A stretch of 26,590 bases of DNA from Gammaproteobacteria bacterium (GTDB lineage: Bacteria; Pseudomonadota; Gammaproteobacteria; Arenicellales; JAOTYS01), in assembly GCA_029861795.1 (NCBI GenBank), contig JAOTYS010000016.1:1-26590 (forward strand), given 5' to 3'. Every line of letters begins with the position of its first letter. Positions within the stretch are counted from its first letter, which is position 1. Below the pieces are notes generated by a model. That model had not been told where the DNA came from, made no database searches, and worked only from the letters and a program-made list of their open reading frames with translations. Of the stretch, positions 24,045 through 26,590 are shown piece by piece. The position numbers and the translations under genes are program-made.

Positions 24045-25108
24045 TTCTCGAGGGAAAAGCGATTTTGGTGACGGGTGGAACAGGCTCGCTCGGTAAGGTG
24101 CTCGTCAGACGTATCCTTTCAGGTGAGCTTGGGACGCCGAGGAAGGTGATCGTTTTGTCCCGCGACGAGGCCAAGCAGCACGAGATGCGCGTGGCGTATC
24201 TCCACAAGACGGTCACCACAGATGAGGTTATCTATCGCAACTTTCAACAAGTGCTCGAGTTCAGAATTGGAGACGTTCGCGACTACCATGACGTATGCTC
24301 GGCGATCAAGGGTACTGACATTGTCATTAATGCGGCCGCGCTTAAGCAGGTGCCGACATGCGAGTATTTTCCCGACCAGGCGATCCTGACAAACTGTGTC
24401 GGCGCTATGAACATCGTCCGTGCAATACGGGAGCAGAGCTATCCCGTCGAAGTGGTACTTGGTGTGAGCACCGATAAGGCCTGTAAGCCGGTGAATGTGA
24501 TGGGAATGAGCAAGGCGATACAGGAACGCATTCTCGTCTCAGCAAATGTACTGATTCACGATACGCGCTTTGTCTGCGTCCGCTACGGAAACGTTTTGGC
24601 ATCCCGCGGGTCGGTAATACCGCTGTTTCACGAACAGATAGAAAATGGTGGTCCCGTTACGATTACGGTCCCCGAAATGACTCGATTCCTTTTAAGCCTC
24701 AACCAGGCAGTTGACACTGTATTTGAGGCGTTGCAGTTCGGGCAGGCAGGCGAAACCTATATTCCCGACGTGCTCTCCGCAACAGTCATGAATATCGCGA
24801 AGGCATTGATAGCCGACCGCACCATCGAAATAAACATCACCGGGGTTCGTCCAGGTGAAAAGATGCACGAGGTTCTGGTGTCCGAAGAGGAATGCCACCA
24901 CACTGTTAAGCGCGGCGGATACTACGTAATCTTGCCGATGCTGCCGGAGCTTCGACCTGCAACGGAGTCTCAACCGATGGCACTTACGCGGGAGTTCAGC
25001 TCTGAGAACAATGCGGTTGACCTAGAGGGGACTGTTGCTTTGCTGCACAGACAACGCTTGTTGCTGGGGGAAGCAAAGCTTTCCGAGGGTGGAGAGCTGC
25101 TGGCATGA
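24041..25108 (+). CDS. fnlA: UDP-GlcNAc 4,6-dehydratase / 5-epimerase, WbjB/FnlA/CapE-like
   Basis: A 355-residue extended SDR of the CapD/WbjB family. It has TGGTGSLG (11-18), AALKQVPTCEYFP (the NAA..QVP..E motif) and STDKACKPVNVMG. The YxxxK tyrosine is replaced by Met, giving M154-GMS-K158, which is the known S-M-K variant of the CapE/WbjB enzymes. It catalyses the first step from UDP-GlcNAc to UDP-2-acetamido-2,6-dideoxy-L-arabino-hexos-4-ulose, shared by the L-FucNAc and L-QuiNAc pathways. The start overlaps the previous stop. It is followed 6 bases later by the 2-epimerase gene. The family is very secure; the symbol is given by analogy. Confidence 0.92.
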   Translation: MILEGKAILVTGGTGSLGKVLVRRILSGELGTPRKVIVLSRDEAKQHEMRVAYLHKTVTTDEVIYRNFQQVLEFRIGDVRDYHDVCSAIKGTDIVINAAALKQVPTCEYFPDQAILTNCVGAMNIVRAIREQSYPVEVVLGVSTDKACKPVNVMGMSKAIQERILVSANVLIHDTRFVCVRYGNVLASRGSVIPLFHEQIENGGPVTITVPEMTRFLLSLNQAVDTVFEALQFGQAGETYIPDVLSATVMNIAKALIADRTIEINITGVRPGEKMHEVLVSEEECHHTVKRGGYYVILPMLPELRPATESQPMALTREFSSENNAVDLEGTVALLHRQRLLLGEAKLSEGGELLA

Positions 25109-25114
25109 GACGGC

Positions 25115-26272
25115 ATGGCTAATAAGCAGCAAGAAACTGCCATGGGCGGCTTCAAGGTCATGACGATTGTGGGTACGCGGCCAGAAGTAATCAAGCTCAG
25201 CCGGGTCATCGCCGAACTGGATCGGCACACGAAGCATGTTCTGGTTCATACGGGCCAGAACTATGACTACGAACTGAACGAGATCTTCTTCAAGGAACTG
25301 GGTGTGAGACGGCCAGACTATTTTCTAGAGGCAGCCGGAAAATCGGCCGCACAAACCATTGGTGCCGTGATATCGAGGTCGGACGAGATTATTGCCAAGG
25401 AATGTCCAAAGGCACTGTTGGTGCTTGGCGATACGAACAGCTGCCTTGCCGTAATAGCCGCCAAGCGTAGGAAGGTCCCGATATTCCACATGGAAGCCGG
25501 TAATCGCTGCTTTGATCAGCGTGTCCCGGAGGAGATTAATCGGAAACTCGTTGACCAATTGAGCGACATCAACATGCCGTACACGGAGCATGCGCGCCGC
25601 TATTTGTTGTCCGAGGGGATACGACCCGACACGATCATAAAAACGGGTTCGCCGATGAAGGAGGTACTTGCGTATTACATGCCGACTACTGAAAAGTCCA
25701 ATGTGCTCAGCCGCATAGGGTTGCGGCCGAATGGTTTTTTTCTCGTCAGTATGCACCGCGAGGAGAACGTGGACAACGATGTCAACTTTGGAGGTTTGTT
25801 GGCTTCGTTAAACGCGATCGCAAAGAAGTATGGAAAACCAATCATTATCTCTACCCATCCACGCACACGGAACAGGCTGGAGGAGCTCAGCCCAGGTAAT
25901 CTTTCGAAGGAACTGCAATTTTTGAAGCCGCTTGGATTTCTTGACTATATAAAACTACAGATGCAGGCGTTTTGCGTACTATCGGACAGTGGAACCATTA
26001 CAGAGGAGTGCTCGATTCTGAACTTTCCAGCTGTCACGATCCGGGAAGCGCATGAGCGTCCGGAAGGGATGGATGAGGGGACGTTGATCATGTCTGGGCT
26101 AAATGCAGAACGGGTCATGCAGTCGATTGAGATCGTGACTTCGCAGTATTTGAAGTCCAAGCGTCAATTCGAGTTGGTCGCAGACTACGATACGGAAAGT
26201 GTGTCGAAGAAGGTTGTGCGAATTATCATCAGTTACACTGATTATGTTAACCGTGTGGTCTGGCATAAATAG
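25115..26272 (+). CDS. UDP-N-acetyl-sugar 2-epimerase, WecB/FnlC/QnlB-like
   Basis: A 385-residue non-hydrolysing UDP-GlcNAc 2-epimerase family member. GTRPE (20-24) is the signature, MEAGNRCFD (from 126) and PEEINRKLVD are the conserved active-site stretches, SMHREENVD matches the His-containing motif, and LSDSGTITEE is the UDP-binding end. It should invert C2 as the last step of the pathway begun by the two genes before it, giving UDP-L-QuiNAc or UDP-L-FucNAc. ATG 25115 is the start; ATG 25142 is an alternative that trims 9 residues. Directly after its TAG the sequence turns into a broken epimerase. Confidence 0.92.
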   Translation: MANKQQETAMGGFKVMTIVGTRPEVIKLSRVIAELDRHTKHVLVHTGQNYDYELNEIFFKELGVRRPDYFLEAAGKSAAQTIGAVISRSDEIIAKECPKALLVLGDTNSCLAVIAAKRRKVPIFHMEAGNRCFDQRVPEEINRKLVDQLSDINMPYTEHARRYLLSEGIRPDTIIKTGSPMKEVLAYYMPTTEKSNVLSRIGLRPNGFFLVSMHREENVDNDVNFGGLLASLNAIAKKYGKPIIISTHPRTRNRLEELSPGNLSKELQFLKPLGFLDYIKLQMQAFCVLSDSGTITEECSILNFPAVTIREAHERPEGMDEGTLIMSGLNAERVMQSIEIVTSQYLKSKRQFELVADYDTESVSKKVVRIIISYTDYVNRVVWHK

Positions 26273-26492
26273 CTAGCCGCGGGAGTCGTTAGACTGTATA
26301 GGGGTGATTTAACTAATTCGGCTGAGGACGTTCTTGAGAAACTATATAAGCTTGATGTTGACGGAACCAGAAATGTAGCTGAGGCTGCCGCGGCCGCAGG
26401 TGTCGGTAGATTTATTTTTGTGAGCAGTGTGTCGGCCTGTAGTGACAGAAGATAACGGCAGACCAATCGCCGTCTATGGCATCGCTTATCGA
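26273..26492 (+). pseudogene. Internal fragment of an NAD-dependent epimerase (WbpV/GalE-like), frameshifted
   Basis: From the first base after the 2-epimerase stop, one frame reads GDLTNSAEDVLEKLYKLDVD, then GTRNVAEAAAAAGVGRFIFV and SSV. This matches the middle of WbpV-like epimerases, where the Asn-Val-x-Gly-Thr and catalytic Ser segments lie. That frame stops at 26453-26455. A shifted frame from 26445 gives TEDNGRPIAVYGIAYR and stops at 26493-26495, where the family would have Y-x-x-x-K. Neither the N-terminal Rossmann motif nor the C-terminal domain is present. It is a non-functional remnant whose left edge coincides with the neighbouring stop codon, so the junction is probably a recombination point. 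Confidence 0.72.
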
Positions 26493-26590
26493 TGACTTTA
26501 ACCGGGAATTAGTCCTTGCCAGCAAACGGAGCAAGTGGATCTTCTATTTCGATACGCGAACGATAATGGACGGCACGGCACAGATGGCAA
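26476..26590 (+). other. Unrecognised partial open frame at the right edge
   Basis: An ATG at 26476 opens a frame of about 38 residues still open at the window end. It overlaps the end of the epimerase fragment and has no clear ribosome-binding site. I recognise no motif in it. It may be chance or the start of the next gene. Confidence 0.15.

Noticed and set aside
1..26590. Insertion sequences, tRNA genes, CRISPR arrays
   Set aside because: No transposase motifs, cloverleaf-like genes or regularly spaced repeats were seen on reading, although the broken genes suggest past recombination.

Overview
The window is part of a surface-polysaccharide (O-antigen, capsule or exopolysaccharide) biosynthesis locus of a Gram-negative bacterium, most likely a proteobacterium. 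The evidence is the dense array of nucleotide-sugar enzymes, a Wzx-type flippase, glycosyltransferases, and an L-FucNAc/L-QuiNAc-type UDP-sugar block. GC content looks moderate by eye, slightly above half, and GTG and TTG starts and 4-base ATGA/GTGA overlaps are common. The species cannot be named from the sequence. Every intact gene lies on the + strand; the only minus-strand coding signal is a frameshifted methyltransferase.

Layout. (A) 1-2.2 kb: the 3' part of a GDP-L-fucose-synthase-like gene, a decayed Gfo/Idh/MocA dehydrogenase, and an NAD-dependent epimerase. (B) 2.2-8.6 kb: a GmhA-like SIS isomerase, an RmlB/GMD-like dehydratase with altered catalytic residues, a methyltransferase, an E1-alpha/E1-beta thiamine-pyrophosphate (TPP) enzyme pair without E2 or E3, a zinc-finger sugar C-methyltransferase homologue, and another methyltransferase. 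(C) 8.7-13.9 kb: an SDR, a split transketolase (N and C halves), a putative GT-B glycosyltransferase, and two more SDRs. (D) 14.0-18.0 kb: a Nudix hydrolase, a zinc alcohol dehydrogenase, an HldE-like nucleotidyltransferase-kinase fusion in reversed domain order, and a sugar-1-phosphate nucleotidyltransferase. (E) 18.0-23.1 kb: the flippase, a second GT-B-like protein, the frameshifted methyltransferase, a family-2 glycosyltransferase, and a truncated family-4 glycosyltransferase. (F) 23.2-26.3 kb: a three-gene UDP-GlcNAc to UDP-L-QuiNAc (or L-FucNAc) pathway, ending at a broken epimerase fragment.

How the genes may work together. Blocks B-D contain what is needed to build and activate an unusual sugar, either a higher-carbon or a C2-branched one. 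The parts are two different TPP carboligase-type enzymes, a sedoheptulose-7-phosphate-isomerase-like protein, a kinase/nucleotidyltransferase fusion, a second nucleotidyltransferase, a C-methyltransferase homologue, three SDRs and an alcohol dehydrogenase. The split transketolase could make a ketose phosphate that the GmhA-like isomerase turns into an aldose phosphate for the HldE-like enzyme. The E1 pair could add a two-carbon unit from pyruvate to a ketosugar. This is the best candidate in the window for an undescribed pathway, and it is an inference from gene content. Block F makes a second sugar. The flippase and glycosyltransferases assemble and export the repeat unit. No O-antigen polymerase or ligase was recognised.

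Broken genes sit at several of the seams between blocks, which suggests that the locus was assembled by repeated recombination. No tRNA, rRNA, CRISPR array or intact insertion sequence was seen.
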